DNA of 64,000 nucleotides from Rhizobium sp. SEMIA4064 (GCF_003025035.1 NZ_PYJN01000019.1:124001-188000), one strand, 5' to 3'. Counted from the first letter of the stretch, positions 35,130 to 44,357 are shown. The notes: a model not told the origin generated them from the letters alone. A program made the numbers and translations.

Positions 35130-35567
35130 ATGCAGCTATTGCTGGCAGGGCTTTTTGCGTGCGGCTGCGTGAGCCTGGTCGACGCCCCGCTATGGCCGGC
35201 TGCCGAAAGCTACGTCAATACGGCAACGGAATGTAGCCAAAGCGGCGATCCCGGCAATTGCCGGCACACGCGCGATATGTGGAAGAGCGAATACGACGCT
35301 GCGACCGAGGGAAAATATCAGAACCAGCGAAAGGTCGCACTCTGCCTAAGCACAGGCTGCGACAATGCCATCCAGCCCGACAGTATCCGCGGCTGCGCCT
35401 GGCGCATGGTCATCGTGAATTCGAGACACGCGGAGCTGGACAATACCGACACCGAGAATCTCAACCATTTCTGCGGGTCCGCTTATATCGATCAAGCGGG
35501 ACGGCGCGCAGCCGAAGTCCAGGCGAAGACGATGCTGGAACTCCTCGGGATGCGACCGGGCGCATAG
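35130..35567 (+). CDS. small secreted protein, possible lipoprotein
   Basis: A 145-residue protein of unknown function. The start follows a strong AGAGGGGGAATCA ribosome-binding site. The N-terminus MQLLLAGLFACGCVSLVDA is hydrophobic with Cys at 11 and 13 where a lipobox could sit, so export is likely. The mature part has seven more Cys residues (ECSQSG, NCRHT, LCLSTGC, GCAWR, FCGSAY), which could form disulfides in the periplasm. It faces the esterase gene, 30 bases beyond its stop. Confidence 0.68.
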   Translation: MQLLLAGLFACGCVSLVDAPLWPAAESYVNTATECSQSGDPGNCRHTRDMWKSEYDAATEGKYQNQRKVALCLSTGCDNAIQPDSIRGCAWRMVIVNSRHAELDNTDTENLNHFCGSAYIDQAGRRAAEVQAKTMLELLGMRPGA

Positions 35568-35597
35568 CAGTCGGTACCGCCATGCGCCCGATTTCAT

Positions 35598-36215
35598 TCA
35601 CACTTGAGCATATGGCGCGAAGAAGCCGCGGATCGCCTCGATCTCATTCGGGCGGATATCGTGGCCGCCCGAATGCCACTCCAGCGTCACCTCGGCTTTC
35701 TGCCGCGTGAAATAATCCGCGAGCGCCTTGGTCACCGGCGCCGGCGAGATCGGATCGCGTTCCCCAGCGGTGATCAAAACCCGGCTGCCGTCGAGCTTGG
35801 CGTTGTCACGCGGCTGGAACGGGATCAGCGGATGCATCAGCACGGCGGCATCGAAGAGATCGCCGTGTTCGATCAGCACATTGGCGAGAATATTCGCGCC
35901 GTTGGAAAAGCCGAGACCAAGCACCTGCGAGGCGCCGTGGTCGACGGCCAGGCTCTTCACATAGGCGGCCATCTTCTCGGTGGCCCGGGCAAGGTCCGCC
36001 ATGTCGTAGACGCCCTCGCCCGTGCGCCGGAAGAAGCGCGCTGCGCCATGTTCCGAAACGTCGCCACGCGGCGAGACGATGGTCGCCTCCGGCAGCAGGC
36101 GGCTGCCGAAATCGAAGAATTGGTTCTCGTCGCCGCCCGTGCCGTGGAGGGCAAACAGAATAGGTTTGCCGGGTGCACCGGGCTTCACCCGGTGCACATA
36201 GGTCGTATTCGTCAT
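35598..36215 (-). CDS. MhqD-like carboxylesterase/phospholipase
   Basis: A 205-residue alpha/beta-hydrolase of the phospholipase/carboxylesterase family. LHGTGGDENQFFDFG, GFSNGANI (nucleophile Ser) , GERDPIS (Asp) and WHSGGHDIR (His) are intact. Close family member MhqD of Bacillus is encoded with the dioxygenase MhqO and takes part in resistance to hydroquinone-type electrophiles. Here the same two families are adjacent, in the same direction, with 13 bases between. The ATG at 36215 follows AGGGGGTGATC; the GTG two codons earlier is unlikely. Confidence 0.87.
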   Translation of the reverse strand: MTNTTYVHRVKPGAPGKPILFALHGTGGDENQFFDFGSRLLPEATIVSPRGDVSEHGAARFFRRTGEGVYDMADLARATEKMAAYVKSLAVDHGASQVLGLGFSNGANILANVLIEHGDLFDAAVLMHPLIPFQPRDNAKLDGSRVLITAGERDPISPAPVTKALADYFTRQKAEVTLEWHSGGHDIRPNEIEAIRGFFAPYAQV

Positions 36216-36228
36216 GATCACCCCCTGT

Positions 36229-37161
36229 TTAAGCGTCCAGCGGTTCGAGATGCTGCTCGAGCAGTGCCCGCAGATGAGCGTGCTGTTCCGGCAGCTTCAG
36301 CGCCTCGCCGAGATGGGCCGTATCTTCGTCTCGGTTGAAACCGGGCTCGTTCGTAGCGACTTCGAACAGCACGCCGCCCGGCGTACGGAAATAGATCGCC
36401 CAGAAATAGTCACGGTCGATAACCGGCGTAACCTGATATCCCGTATCCATCAGCGCCTTGCGCACTTCGAGCTGTTTTGCGCGGTTCTCGACGGCAAAGG
36501 CAACATGGTGGACGGAACCCGCACCGGGAAGTGCACGGCCGATGTTCGGCATGGTTTCGAGATCGACGAAATCGGCACCATTGCCGCCGGGGATAGCCAG
36601 CCGCTTGACGCCTTCATGCGTATCGACGACTTCATAACCCATATATTTCAACAGCTCGGCCGTGGCGCCCTCGTCCCTTAGCCGCATGGCGACGGAATGG
36701 AAGCCTCGGATAGCATGCTCGGCATCGACGCCGCCATGCGTCCAGGGCTGACGATCGTCATTCTTGACCTCGACCAGCGCGAAACCGTCCCCATCGGGAC
36801 CAGCGAAATGGAGGCGCTTCTGGCCGAAGGATTCATCAGCCTTCAGAGCCTCGACGCCCTGCTTGCCAAGCCGCTCGCTCCAATAGCCGATCGCGCCCTC
36901 CGGAATGGAGAAAACGGTATTGCCGACTTCGCCTGTGCCCGGACGACCGCGAGCCATCTTCGGGAACGGGAAATAGGTCATGATCGTGCCGGGCGTGCCG
37001 ATCTCGTCACCGTAATAGAGGTGATAAACATCCGGCGCGTCGAAATTGACCGTCTTCTTCACGCGGCGCAGGCCAAGCGTGTCCGTGAAGAACTTATTGT
37101 TGGTGCGGGCATCTTCCGCCATCGAGGTAACGTGGTGAAGACCCTTGATCTGATTGAGCAT
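36229..37161 (-). CDS. ring-cleaving dioxygenase, MhqO-like (VOC fold)
   Basis: A 310-residue protein with two VOC modules. MLNQIKGLHHVTSMAEDARTN and the later SVHHVAFAVENR plus LFEVATNEPGF hold the His, His and Glu metal ligands. Members of the MhqO group open hydroquinone-like rings with Fe(II) and oxygen; a glyoxalase-type isomerase function is possible. Paired with the MhqD-like esterase. The ATG at 37161 begins the family sequence; the frame extends to 37203. Confidence 0.87.
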   Translation of the reverse strand: MLNQIKGLHHVTSMAEDARTNNKFFTDTLGLRRVKKTVNFDAPDVYHLYYGDEIGTPGTIMTYFPFPKMARGRPGTGEVGNTVFSIPEGAIGYWSERLGKQGVEALKADESFGQKRLHFAGPDGDGFALVEVKNDDRQPWTHGGVDAEHAIRGFHSVAMRLRDEGATAELLKYMGYEVVDTHEGVKRLAIPGGNGADFVDLETMPNIGRALPGAGSVHHVAFAVENRAKQLEVRKALMDTGYQVTPVIDRDYFWAIYFRTPGGVLFEVATNEPGFNRDEDTAHLGEALKLPEQHAHLRALLEQHLEPLDA

Positions 37162-37301
37162 CTTTAACCCCTTGTCTCGCCCGCAACGGCAGGCGTTTCT
37201 CATGAGCAGAAGATGGTCCCACAGCCCGTTTTTCGATAGCCCCCAATAGCCAAACGGATTGTCTCCGATTATTGAACGACAAATGGCGGTCGTTCAATAC
37301 A

Positions 37302-38003
37302 TCAGCCATTACCCGGATCGCTCGGCAAAGCCCAGTCGATCGGATCCTTGCCATGTTCTGCCAGATAAGCGTTCGCCTTGGAAAAATGCCGGCAGCCGAG
37401 GAAGCCGTTATGCGCCGACAGTGGCGATGGGTGTGCGGCTTTCAGCACGAGGTGCCGCTCGGTATCGACGAAGGCGGCCTTCTTCTGTGCGTAGGAGCCC
37501 CAGAGCATGAAAACCACGCCGTCGCATTCGTCGTTGACACGGCGGATGACGGCATCGGTGAAGCGTTCCCAGCCCTTGCCCTGATGCGAGGCGGCCTGTG
37601 ACTCCTCTACCGTCAGCACACTGTTGAGCAGAAGCACGCCCTGCTTCGCCCAGCTTTCGAGAAAGCCGTGACGCGCCGGCGGGACGCCGAGATCGGTTTC
37701 CAGTTCCTTGTAGATATTGACGAGCGACGGCGGGATACGCACGCCGGGGCGAACGCTGAAGCAGAGCCCATGCGCCTGCCCGACGCCGTGATAGGGGTCC
37801 TGTCCAAGGATCACGACCTGCACTTCATCGAGCGGCGTCAGGTCCAAGGCCCGGAAATATTCGCTGCCGCGCGGAAAAATCACCTTGCCGCGCTGTTTCT
37901 CTTCGACAAGAAAGGATTTGAGCTGCTGCATATAGGGGCTGACGAATTCCTGTGACAGCGCCTCTTTCCAGCTTTCCTCCAGCTTGATGCCCGCTTCCGC
38001 CAT
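37302..38003 (-). CDS. ung: uracil-DNA glycosylase
   Basis: A 233-residue family 1 glycosylase. [22 protein letters not shown] (about 63-84) has the catalytic Asp in [16 protein letters not shown] and [15 protein letters not shown] carry the Asn and His of the uracil pocket. It removes uracil from DNA left by cytosine deamination or dUTP use, starting base excision repair. Length and all motifs are normal; it stands alone between the MhqO-like gene and the YciB-like gene. Confidence 0.96.
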   Translation of the reverse strand: MAEAGIKLEESWKEALSQEFVSPYMQQLKSFLVEEKQRGKVIFPRGSEYFRALDLTPLDEVQVVILGQDPYHGVGQAHGLCFSVRPGVRIPPSLVNIYKELETDLGVPPARHGFLESWAKQGVLLLNSVLTVEESQAASHQGKGWERFTDAVIRRVNDECDGVVFMLWGSYAQKKAAFVDTERHLVLKAAHPSPLSAHNGFLGCRHFSKANAYLAEHGKDPIDWALPSDPGNG

Positions 38004-38092
38004 CGTCCCTCGCCTCCATCTTTCGTCAGCATGTCGATTGAGGATGAAAGCGCCAGCGTGTCAAGAAAAGGACTTCCATTGCGGCAGGCAGA

Positions 38093-38806
38093 TCACAGCT
38101 TTCCGGCGGCGGACGTCGCCAGAGACGGCGATTGCACTCTCTCCCCCGTCGAGATCAGCAACGCTTCGCGTTCGGCCTCCGGCATGGCACGTACGCGTCG
38201 CCTCACCGTGAAGCGGATCGCGGCAAATCCGGCCAGCATCAGCACCACTTTGCTGCCAATACCGAAGGCCGGCATGACGACCGCCCATATGGATAGATCA
38301 AAGGCTGTGGCAACGAATACATTGAGCGCAGCGGACAGGAACATCAGGCCAGCCCAGACAAAGCCCACATAAGTAGCGACATCGGGCGCGACTGCGCGGG
38401 CAATAGCCGGCAGATACCGATTCATCCAGCCCGGCTTAAGCATCACCACGCCGACAATCGAATAGATAACGCTCGGCTTGAATAGTACGAAACGCGGATC
38501 GTCCGTCAGCAGCGTTGCCGCGCCTGCAGCAATGACCAGAAAGAGGCTCAGCCACTCCATGGTATCGATTGGCTTCCGTCGAAGGTATTGTATTCCGATT
38601 TGGACAAGGCCAAACGCTATCGCCGAGCAAGCCGAAAGGGTCGCATTATGCGTGAGGGAAAGCAGAACGACGAAAAATAGGCTGGAGGCCAAATCGGCGA
38701 GCAGTAGCCTGACCGCATCGAAAAAGCTTTTCACCGCACTTCGGCCCTTGTCGCGACTTCTGTAACGGTCATAAAGCCACCAGCCATCGACATCAAGAGA
38801 TGGCAC
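38093..38806 (-). CDS. YciB/IspZ-like inner-membrane protein
   Basis: A 237-residue membrane protein starting at GTG, with about five helices. LLADLASSLFFVVLLSLTHNATLSACSAIAFGLVQIGIQYLRRKPIDTMEWLSLFLVIAAGAATLLTDDPRFVLFKPSVIYSIVGVVMLKPGWMNRYLP resembles septation protein A (YciB/IspZ), which helps set envelope and division in gammaproteobacteria. It follows the dehydrogenase gene by 16 bases in the same direction and may share its transcript. The N-terminal 25 residues before KSFFDAVR are uncertain because an internal GTG is possible. Confidence 0.72.
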   Translation of the reverse strand: MPSLDVDGWWLYDRYRSRDKGRSAVKSFFDAVRLLLADLASSLFFVVLLSLTHNATLSACSAIAFGLVQIGIQYLRRKPIDTMEWLSLFLVIAAGAATLLTDDPRFVLFKPSVIYSIVGVVMLKPGWMNRYLPAIARAVAPDVATYVGFVWAGLMFLSAALNVFVATAFDLSIWAVVMPAFGIGSKVVLMLAGFAAIRFTVRRRVRAMPEAEREALLISTGERVQSPSLATSAAGKL

Positions 38807-38821
38807 TCAATCTTTCCGTAA

Positions 38822-41269
38822 TCACCCCTTAACCCGCGCCATTTGCGGGTCATAGAGCGGCTTCAACGACACCTGGCAGGGCACGCGGCGTTGGGCAACG
38901 TCGAGTTCGTATCGGCCGCCAAGCACGAAATCCTCGCTGACCCCATCCGCATTGCGGACATAGCCGTAACCGATCGGCTTGCCGATCGTGTAGCCATAGC
39001 CGCCGCTCGACAGCCAGCCGACGCGTTGGCCGTCGCGATAGATGGTCTCGCGACCGAGCAACACGGTTTCGGGATCGTCGGGCACGAAGCAGGCGAACAA
39101 CTTCTTCACCCCCGAAGCCAACTGCCGCTCGATGGCCTCCCGGCCGCGGAAGGCGATGTTCTTCTTCATCTTCACCGCCCAGGCGAGCCCTGCCTCGACC
39201 GGCGTATGGTCGGGACCGATGTCGGAACCCCAGGCACGAAAGCCCTTTTCCAGCCGGCAGCTTTCGATCGCGCGATAGCCGGCATTGATCAATCCGTGAT
39301 GACGCCCGGCCGCCATCAGCGCATCGTAGACCGTGGCCGCATATTCCACCGGCACATGCAGCTCGTAGCCGAGTTCGCCGACATAGGTCATGCGCAGCGC
39401 TCGAACCGGGCAGCCGGCAATGCCGATGGTCTTCACTCGCAGGAACGGAAATGCGGCGTTCGAAACATCGTTCGAGGTGACGGATTCCAGCACTCTGCGC
39501 GAATTCGGCCCCATCAACGACAGCACTGAATAGGCAGAAGTGATATCCACCAGTTCGGCATGCATCTCGGCCGGGATATTCCTGGCGATCCAGTCGAAAT
39601 CATGCGTGGCAAAGCCCGTGCCTGTCGTGATGTAAAATTCGTTCTCGGCGACGCGCGCCACGGTGACATCGCATTCGATGCCGCCTTTGTCGTTCAGCAT
39701 CTGCGTGTAGGTCAGCGCGCCAACCGGCTTGGCGACGTCGTTGGACGCGATCCAGGAGATCGCCGCTTCGGCATCTCGCCCCTTCAGCACGAATTTCGCA
39801 AAAGACGTCTGATCGAAGATCACCGCCGCCTCGCGCACCGCCCTATGCTCACGACCGACCGCAGCAAACCAGTTCTGGCGGCCGTAGCTGTAGATATCCT
39901 TCGGCTCCTCGCCGGCAAAAAGGTCGGCGAACCAGTTCGGACGCTCCCAGCCGAGCTTTTCGCCGAAACAAGCGCCCTGCGCCTTCAGCCGATCATAGAG
40001 CGGCGACTTGCGGCAGGGGCGGCCGCTCGAATGCTCCTCGAACGGCCAGGCCATGGTGTAATGCTTGCCATAGGCTTCCAGCGTGCGGGTGCGCACCCAG
40101 TCCGTATCGAAATGCGGGCGGCCGAAACGCCTGATGTCGACGGGCCACAAATCATAGGGCGGTTCGCCCTTTGCAACCCATTCGGCAAGCGCCATGCCCG
40201 CCCCGCCCGCTGACGCTATGCCGAAGGCGTTGAAGCCAGCACCGACGAAGAAGTTTCGAAGCTCCGGCGCTTCGCCGAGGATGAAATTGCCATCGGGCGT
40301 AAAGCTCTCTGGCCCGTTCAGAAGCTGCTTGATGCCCGCCGTCTGCAGCGCCGGCACGCGCATCAGAGCCTGCTCCATGATCTGCTCGAAATGACCGAAA
40401 TTGCTATCGAGCAGCGTGTAATGAAACTCCTTGGGAATGCCGTCGATCGCCCAGGGGATCGGATTCGGCTCATAGCCGCCCATCACCAATCCGCCGACCT
40501 CTTCCTTGTAATAGGTCAACCTGTCGGGATCGCGCAGCGTCGGCAGGTTGGAGGGGACGCCGAAGGATTCGGTGATGAGATACTGATGCTCGACGGAGAC
40601 GAGCGGCACGTTGACGCCGAAGCGCGCGGCAAAGCTGCGCGTCCACTGCCCGGCACAGACCACAACACGCTCGCATTCGATGCGGCCCTTGTCGGTGATG
40701 ACAGCGCGAATCCTGCCCTTATCGATCTCCAGATCGAGAACTTCGGTGTCCTCGAAAATCGAAACACCGGCCATGCGCGCGCCCTTCGCCAGCGCCTGGG
40801 TGATATCGGAGGGATTGGCCTGCCCATCGGTCGGCAGATAGGCGGCACCGATCAGATCGTCTATATCCATTAGAGGCCAGAGATCGAAGGCCTCCTTCGG
40901 CGTCAGCAGATGCATTTGCAGCCCGAAGGATTGCGCCGTCGTCGCCTGTCGCTTGACTTCCGTCCAGCGTTCCTCATTGCAGGCAAGGCGCAGGCCGCCG
41001 TTCATCTTCCAGCCGGTGGCAAGCCCCGTCTCCGCCTCCAACCTCTTATAGAGATCGACGGAATAGCCGAGCATCTGGGTGATATTGGCGCTGGTACGCA
41101 ATTGCCCGACAAGGCCTGCGGCATGGAACGTCGTGCCCGAGGTCAGCTTCTTTCGCTCCAGCAGGACCGTGTCTGATAGCCCGAGCTTGGCAAGGTGATA
41201 GGCTGTCGAACAGCCGACGATACCCCCGCCGATGACGACCGCCTTCGCTGTTTGGGGCAGTTCTTTCAT
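38822..41269 (-). CDS. dimethylglycine/sarcosine dehydrogenase-like flavoenzyme
   Basis: An 815-residue two-part enzyme. Residues 1-400 form the FAD domain (AVVIGGGIVGCSTAYHLAKLG at 10-30; LEHQY-type SVEHQYLITESFG); residues 440-815 form a GcvT-type folate-binding domain (LVDITSAYSVLSLMGPNSRRVLESVTSNDVS, RMTYVGELGYELHVPVEYA). This is the layout of dimethylglycine dehydrogenase and sarcosine dehydrogenase, which demethylate N-methyl glycines and pass formaldehyde to tetrahydrofolate. The gene starts nine bases after the choline-kinase-like gene. The pairing is unusual and suggests that a phosphorylated or kinase-linked methylated amine is handled, though this is inference. Confidence 0.92.
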   Translation of the reverse strand: MKELPQTAKAVVIGGGIVGCSTAYHLAKLGLSDTVLLERKKLTSGTTFHAAGLVGQLRTSANITQMLGYSVDLYKRLEAETGLATGWKMNGGLRLACNEERWTEVKRQATTAQSFGLQMHLLTPKEAFDLWPLMDIDDLIGAAYLPTDGQANPSDITQALAKGARMAGVSIFEDTEVLDLEIDKGRIRAVITDKGRIECERVVVCAGQWTRSFAARFGVNVPLVSVEHQYLITESFGVPSNLPTLRDPDRLTYYKEEVGGLVMGGYEPNPIPWAIDGIPKEFHYTLLDSNFGHFEQIMEQALMRVPALQTAGIKQLLNGPESFTPDGNFILGEAPELRNFFVGAGFNAFGIASAGGAGMALAEWVAKGEPPYDLWPVDIRRFGRPHFDTDWVRTRTLEAYGKHYTMAWPFEEHSSGRPCRKSPLYDRLKAQGACFGEKLGWERPNWFADLFAGEEPKDIYSYGRQNWFAAVGREHRAVREAAVIFDQTSFAKFVLKGRDAEAAISWIASNDVAKPVGALTYTQMLNDKGGIECDVTVARVAENEFYITTGTGFATHDFDWIARNIPAEMHAELVDITSAYSVLSLMGPNSRRVLESVTSNDVSNAAFPFLRVKTIGIAGCPVRALRMTYVGELGYELHVPVEYAATVYDALMAAGRHHGLINAGYRAIESCRLEKGFRAWGSDIGPDHTPVEAGLAWAVKMKKNIAFRGREAIERQLASGVKKLFACFVPDDPETVLLGRETIYRDGQRVGWLSSGGYGYTIGKPIGYGYVRNADGVSEDFVLGGRYELDVAQRRVPCQVSLKPLYDPQMARVKG

Positions 41270-41278
41270 CGCATCACC

Positions 41279-42157
41279 TCAAGAATTCCGGAATGATTGA
41301 TAGGCACGTTCAAATCGCGCCAGATTTTCGCTCGTATAGGCTGAATAATCGAAGTCGATACGGGAATGGATTTCGGAAACCATGCTCCACATCGTCTCGC
41401 GCAACAGCGAAGCGCATTTCATTGCCTGATAGCGCCGACGTAGCTCGTCGCTCACCGGCGCCTCGAAATAGGCTTCCAGCATCGCCGTTTCCTGGCTTTC
41501 GGAGAATTCGTTGTTGGAAGCAAGACCACCGAGATCGAAGAGCGGCGTGTTGAAGCCGGCATAATCCCAATCGATCAGCCAAAGCCTTGTTCCATCGTCG
41601 AGGAAATTGCCGGGCAGAAGATCGTTATGGCCGAAAACGATGTCGAAGGGTCGCGCGGCCTGTTCCAGTCGCTCGGCGATATCGAGGAAGGAAGGCAGCA
41701 ATGCTCCATGACGGCTACCGCCCTCTTCGAGAAGGGCGGCATAGTCGCATACCACATGAAAAACCCAGAAGATGGCCCCTGCGCCGCGAAAGTGTTTCGC
41801 AACATTCTGGTGACAGGAACGGACAAGCGGTACGATGCGCGCTAGCATCAAAGGGTCGCGAATATCCTCCGCGACCAGCGGCTTTCCGTCGATATAGTCC
41901 AGCACGAGAACGCCTGGCTCGGAATGAACGACAGCGGGCGACAATCCCGCCGCATGCGCAGCCTTGCTCGCGGCCAGTTCGTTGGCACGTCTGATGTGGT
42001 GAACCGGGATATCCGTCCCGAGCCTGACCACGAAACGCCGGCCGCTATCGGTGACCAGGTAGTTGCGATTGGTGATGCCGCCCACGAGCGGAGCGATATC
42101 GATCGATCCGCGCCAAATGCCAAGAGCCTGTATCTTGTCTTCGGGCGTTACGATCAT
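41279..42157 (-). CDS. choline/ethanolamine-kinase-like phosphotransferase
   Basis: A 292-residue protein of the APH/choline kinase superfamily. PLVGGITNRNYLVTDSGRRFVVRLG (about 23-47) is the nucleotide loop region with the Lys-like position, FGHNDLLPGNFLDDG (about 173-187) is the Brenner motif with catalytic Asp and Asn, and LIDWDYAGFNTPLFDLGGL carries the metal-binding Asp. It should phosphorylate a small alcohol or amino alcohol with ATP. It comes first in a minus-strand pair with the dehydrogenase, nine bases apart, and lies divergent from a DeoR regulator, whose class normally senses phosphorylated ligands. Confidence 0.88.
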   Translation of the reverse strand: MIVTPEDKIQALGIWRGSIDIAPLVGGITNRNYLVTDSGRRFVVRLGTDIPVHHIRRANELAASKAAHAAGLSPAVVHSEPGVLVLDYIDGKPLVAEDIRDPLMLARIVPLVRSCHQNVAKHFRGAGAIFWVFHVVCDYAALLEEGGSRHGALLPSFLDIAERLEQAARPFDIVFGHNDLLPGNFLDDGTRLWLIDWDYAGFNTPLFDLGGLASNNEFSESQETAMLEAYFEAPVSDELRRRYQAMKCASLLRETMWSMVSEIHSRIDFDYSAYTSENLARFERAYQSFRNS

Positions 42158-42490
42158 CCCTCCTCCAGCGCTAAAATCGCGCGTCTTTTGGATGTAAAAG
42201 GTTCCTCACAAAAGGAGAACTGTCAAGAACTAGCCACAAAATGAAACGCTCATTTGGTTTTTTGTTGGATTTTGCGGGGAATAAGGTCTAATCCCTATTA
42301 GGCTATGGATATTTTCAACAGAAAGCTTCACCGTAAGTGAGATTTGACTTAAAAATTCAATCTCGAGGTGATTGGAACGAGATGACTTGCGTTTGAGTCG
42401 TTATCCCGCTCCAGATGTTTGATCAGGCATGGTCTTATCCGCAAGCCGCTTCGCACGTTTTGGGATCATGCCTTAGCTAGGATCGATACC
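42158..42490. promoter_or_regulatory. kinase/DeoR divergent region with RIME-like repeat
   Basis: A 333-base gap. GGCATGGTC at 42426-42434 and GATCATGCC at 42464-42472 are the ends of a hairpin repeat whose middle (GCAAGCCGCTTCGCACGTTTT) matches the rhizobial element seen again at 56664-56716. The remaining left part, AT-rich with repeated T runs, should hold the promoters of the two divergent genes. No further gene is seen. Confidence 0.5.
42426..42472. repeat. RIME-like hairpin repeat
   Basis: GGCATGGTC...GATCATGCC ends pair around a CCGCTTCGCACGTTTTGGG centre. Related in text to the copy at 56664-56716; copies of this element are common between genes in Rhizobium. Confidence 0.6.
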
Positions 42491-43300
42491 ATGTCGGACA
42501 TCTCGCAGGTGCCGCTGCATTCGAACCATCGGGAACGCGAGATCCTGGAGGAGCTTCGGCTCGCGGGCGGCGCAAGCCGTATTCAGTTTCTCGCCGAGCG
42601 GCTGGCGGTTTCGGAGGAGACCATCCGCCGCAATATCCGCAGCCTGGAGGCCAATGGCCTCGTCACCAAGGTGCACGGCGGCGTTCATATCAAGGACTCG
42701 ATCATCGAGCAGCCGCTGCATTTCCGGATGAACGAGAATGCCGAGGCCAAACGCATGATCGCGGCCCGCGTCGCGGCAATGATCCAGAACGGCGATACGC
42801 TCTTCCTCGACATAGGCTCCACGACGGCCTTCATCGCTGTGGCGCTCCAGAAACATCAGAACCTGTTCATTGTCACGAACGCCGTCTCGGTCGCCCATGC
42901 GCTCGCGACCCGCAACGGCAATCGCGTTTTCTTCGCCGGCGGCGAGCTGCGCAGCCATGACGGCGGCGCCTTCGGCACGGAAGCGACCAACTTCCTCCGC
43001 CGCTTCAACGTTCGCCATGCCATATTGTCCGTCGGCGCCGTTAACGCCGTGTCCGGCTTCATGCTGCACGATCTGGAGGAGGCGGAATATTCCCGCGAAG
43101 CCGCACGCCGCTCCGAAAACCGCATCATCGTCGCTGATAGCGCCAAATTCGGCCGCAGCGCCCCGATCGTCATCGATGATCCCGCCATGTACGATATGAT
43201 GGTCACCGACGACCTGCCGCCCCCAGATATCCGCGCCATGCTCGACCGCAACGAGATCGATCTCGTCGTCGCCAATCAGCGCCGGATGGAACAGCTCTAA
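42491..43300 (+). CDS. DeoR-family transcriptional regulator
   Basis: A 269-residue DeoR protein. The N-terminal helix-turn-helix (HREREILEELRLAGGASRIQFLAERLAVSEETIRRNIRSLEANGLVTKVHGG) is followed by the sugar-phosphate-isomerase-like sensor domain (MIQNGDTLFLDIGSTTAFIAVAL, FFAGGELRSHDGGAFG). DeoR proteins usually repress genes for phosphorylated-compound use. It is divergent from the kinase-dehydrogenase pair and probably controls it, with the kinase product as effector. The ATG at 42491 begins MSDISQVP; the upstream frame from 42419 lacks support. Confidence 0.92.
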   Translation: MSDISQVPLHSNHREREILEELRLAGGASRIQFLAERLAVSEETIRRNIRSLEANGLVTKVHGGVHIKDSIIEQPLHFRMNENAEAKRMIAARVAAMIQNGDTLFLDIGSTTAFIAVALQKHQNLFIVTNAVSVAHALATRNGNRVFFAGGELRSHDGGAFGTEATNFLRRFNVRHAILSVGAVNAVSGFMLHDLEEAEYSREAARRSENRIIVADSAKFGRSAPIVIDDPAMYDMMVTDDLPPPDIRAMLDRNEIDLVVANQRRMEQL

Positions 43301-43359
43301 CCAGAGCGGTTCAGCTTTCGCCATTCCGGAACAGCGCGCTCCCCTATTCCTATTGTTAC

Positions 43360-44241
43360 TTAACTCCTGCACATGGCTTCCAGGGTCAGCGCCGCCTTGC
43401 TGGCATGGCGCTCTTTGTGGCGCAGCAGACGGAAGCTGCGGACCGGCAGGTCGAAGGCGGCCCGCACCAGCAATCCCCGTTGCAGATAAGCCATGGCCGC
43501 CGCACTGGAAATCGCCGTGGCGCTCTGCCCATAACAGACCGCCGACAGCACGGCCTCATTCGACGGCAGCACCAGTGCCACGCTGAGATCATGCGGTGAG
43601 GTGCCGAGCTTGATGATGGCATTTTCGAATTCGGACCGCGTACCCGAACCTTCTTCGCGCATCACCCACGATGTACCGGTGGCAAGATCGTCAACCGACA
43701 GGCTCCGGCCGTCGGCCCAGGGATGATCTGGCGGCACGACGATGACAAGCGCGTCCGGTGCAACGACTTTCATCGACAGGGCCGGCGTATCCACCTCCCC
43801 TTCGACGAAGCCCAATTCGGCCGTGCCTTCGATGACTGCCTCGGTGACCGTGCGTGTATTGCCGATCGTCAAATCGAGCTCGATGCCGGGATAGTCACGG
43901 TGAAAGCGCATCAGCACGGGTGGCAGCCAGTAGCTGGCGATGGTCTGGCTGGCACGCAGGCTGAGCCGGCCACGCTGCAGGCCACCGAGTTCGGAAAGCA
44001 TGAGCTCCGCCGATCGCACCCGAGCCAGCGTCGCCTTCGCCTCGCCGAGAAAGGTCCGGCCGGTTTCCGTCAGCTCGATCCGCCGGCCGACACGGTGAAA
44101 CAACTCGACGCCGTAATACCCTTCGAGGTTCTTGATGGCCGCGCTGACGGCCGAGGGCGTCAAATGGATGGCCTGTGCAGCGTGGGTCAGATGTTCCCGC
44201 TCGGCGACGGCGACAAAAATGGCGAGTTGCTCGAAGGTCAT
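43360..44241 (-). CDS. LysR-family regulator (YeiE-like)
   Basis: A 293-residue LysR regulator. MTFEQLAIFVAVAEREHLTHAAQAIHLTPSAVSAAIKNLEGYYGVELFHRVGRRIELTETG is the DNA-binding part; the effector domain follows. It is divergent from yeiH over 116 bases. In E. coli the LysR gene yeiE lies beside yeiH, so the same pair is seen here. The gap holds two copies of a T-N11-A-type sequence (44250-44267 and 44330-44347) that I take as its binding sites. Convergent with the DeoR gene, 59 bases apart. Confidence 0.9.
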   Translation of the reverse strand: MTFEQLAIFVAVAEREHLTHAAQAIHLTPSAVSAAIKNLEGYYGVELFHRVGRRIELTETGRTFLGEAKATLARVRSAELMLSELGGLQRGRLSLRASQTIASYWLPPVLMRFHRDYPGIELDLTIGNTRTVTEAVIEGTAELGFVEGEVDTPALSMKVVAPDALVIVVPPDHPWADGRSLSVDDLATGTSWVMREEGSGTRSEFENAIIKLGTSPHDLSVALVLPSNEAVLSAVCYGQSATAISSAAAMAYLQRGLLVRAAFDLPVRSFRLLRHKERHASKAALTLEAMCRS

Positions 44242-44249
44242 GGGAAATC

Positions 44250-44347
44250 ATTCTAATTAATCGAACGAAACATAGGATAATATTCGATGGATGTCGACAA
44301 CAGGAGGTGAGACTTTCTCTTCATAGCAAATTCTAAATAGCCGAACG
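44250..44347. promoter_or_regulatory. paired LysR operators between yeiE-like and yeiH genes
   Basis: ATTCTAATTAATCGAACG (44250-44267) and ATTCTAAATAGCCGAACG (44330-44347) share 15 of 18 bases and start exactly 80 bases apart. The first contains the T-N11-A dyad TCTAATTAATCGA inside TTC...GAA. One copy lies beside each gene of the divergent pair. Confidence 0.6.
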
Positions 44348-44357
44348 GCGGTTCCGC

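Noticed and set aside
43301..43359. Fragment resembling a RIME element between convergent genes
   Set aside because: Only AGAGCGGTTCAGC-like text and no complete hairpin; too short to call.
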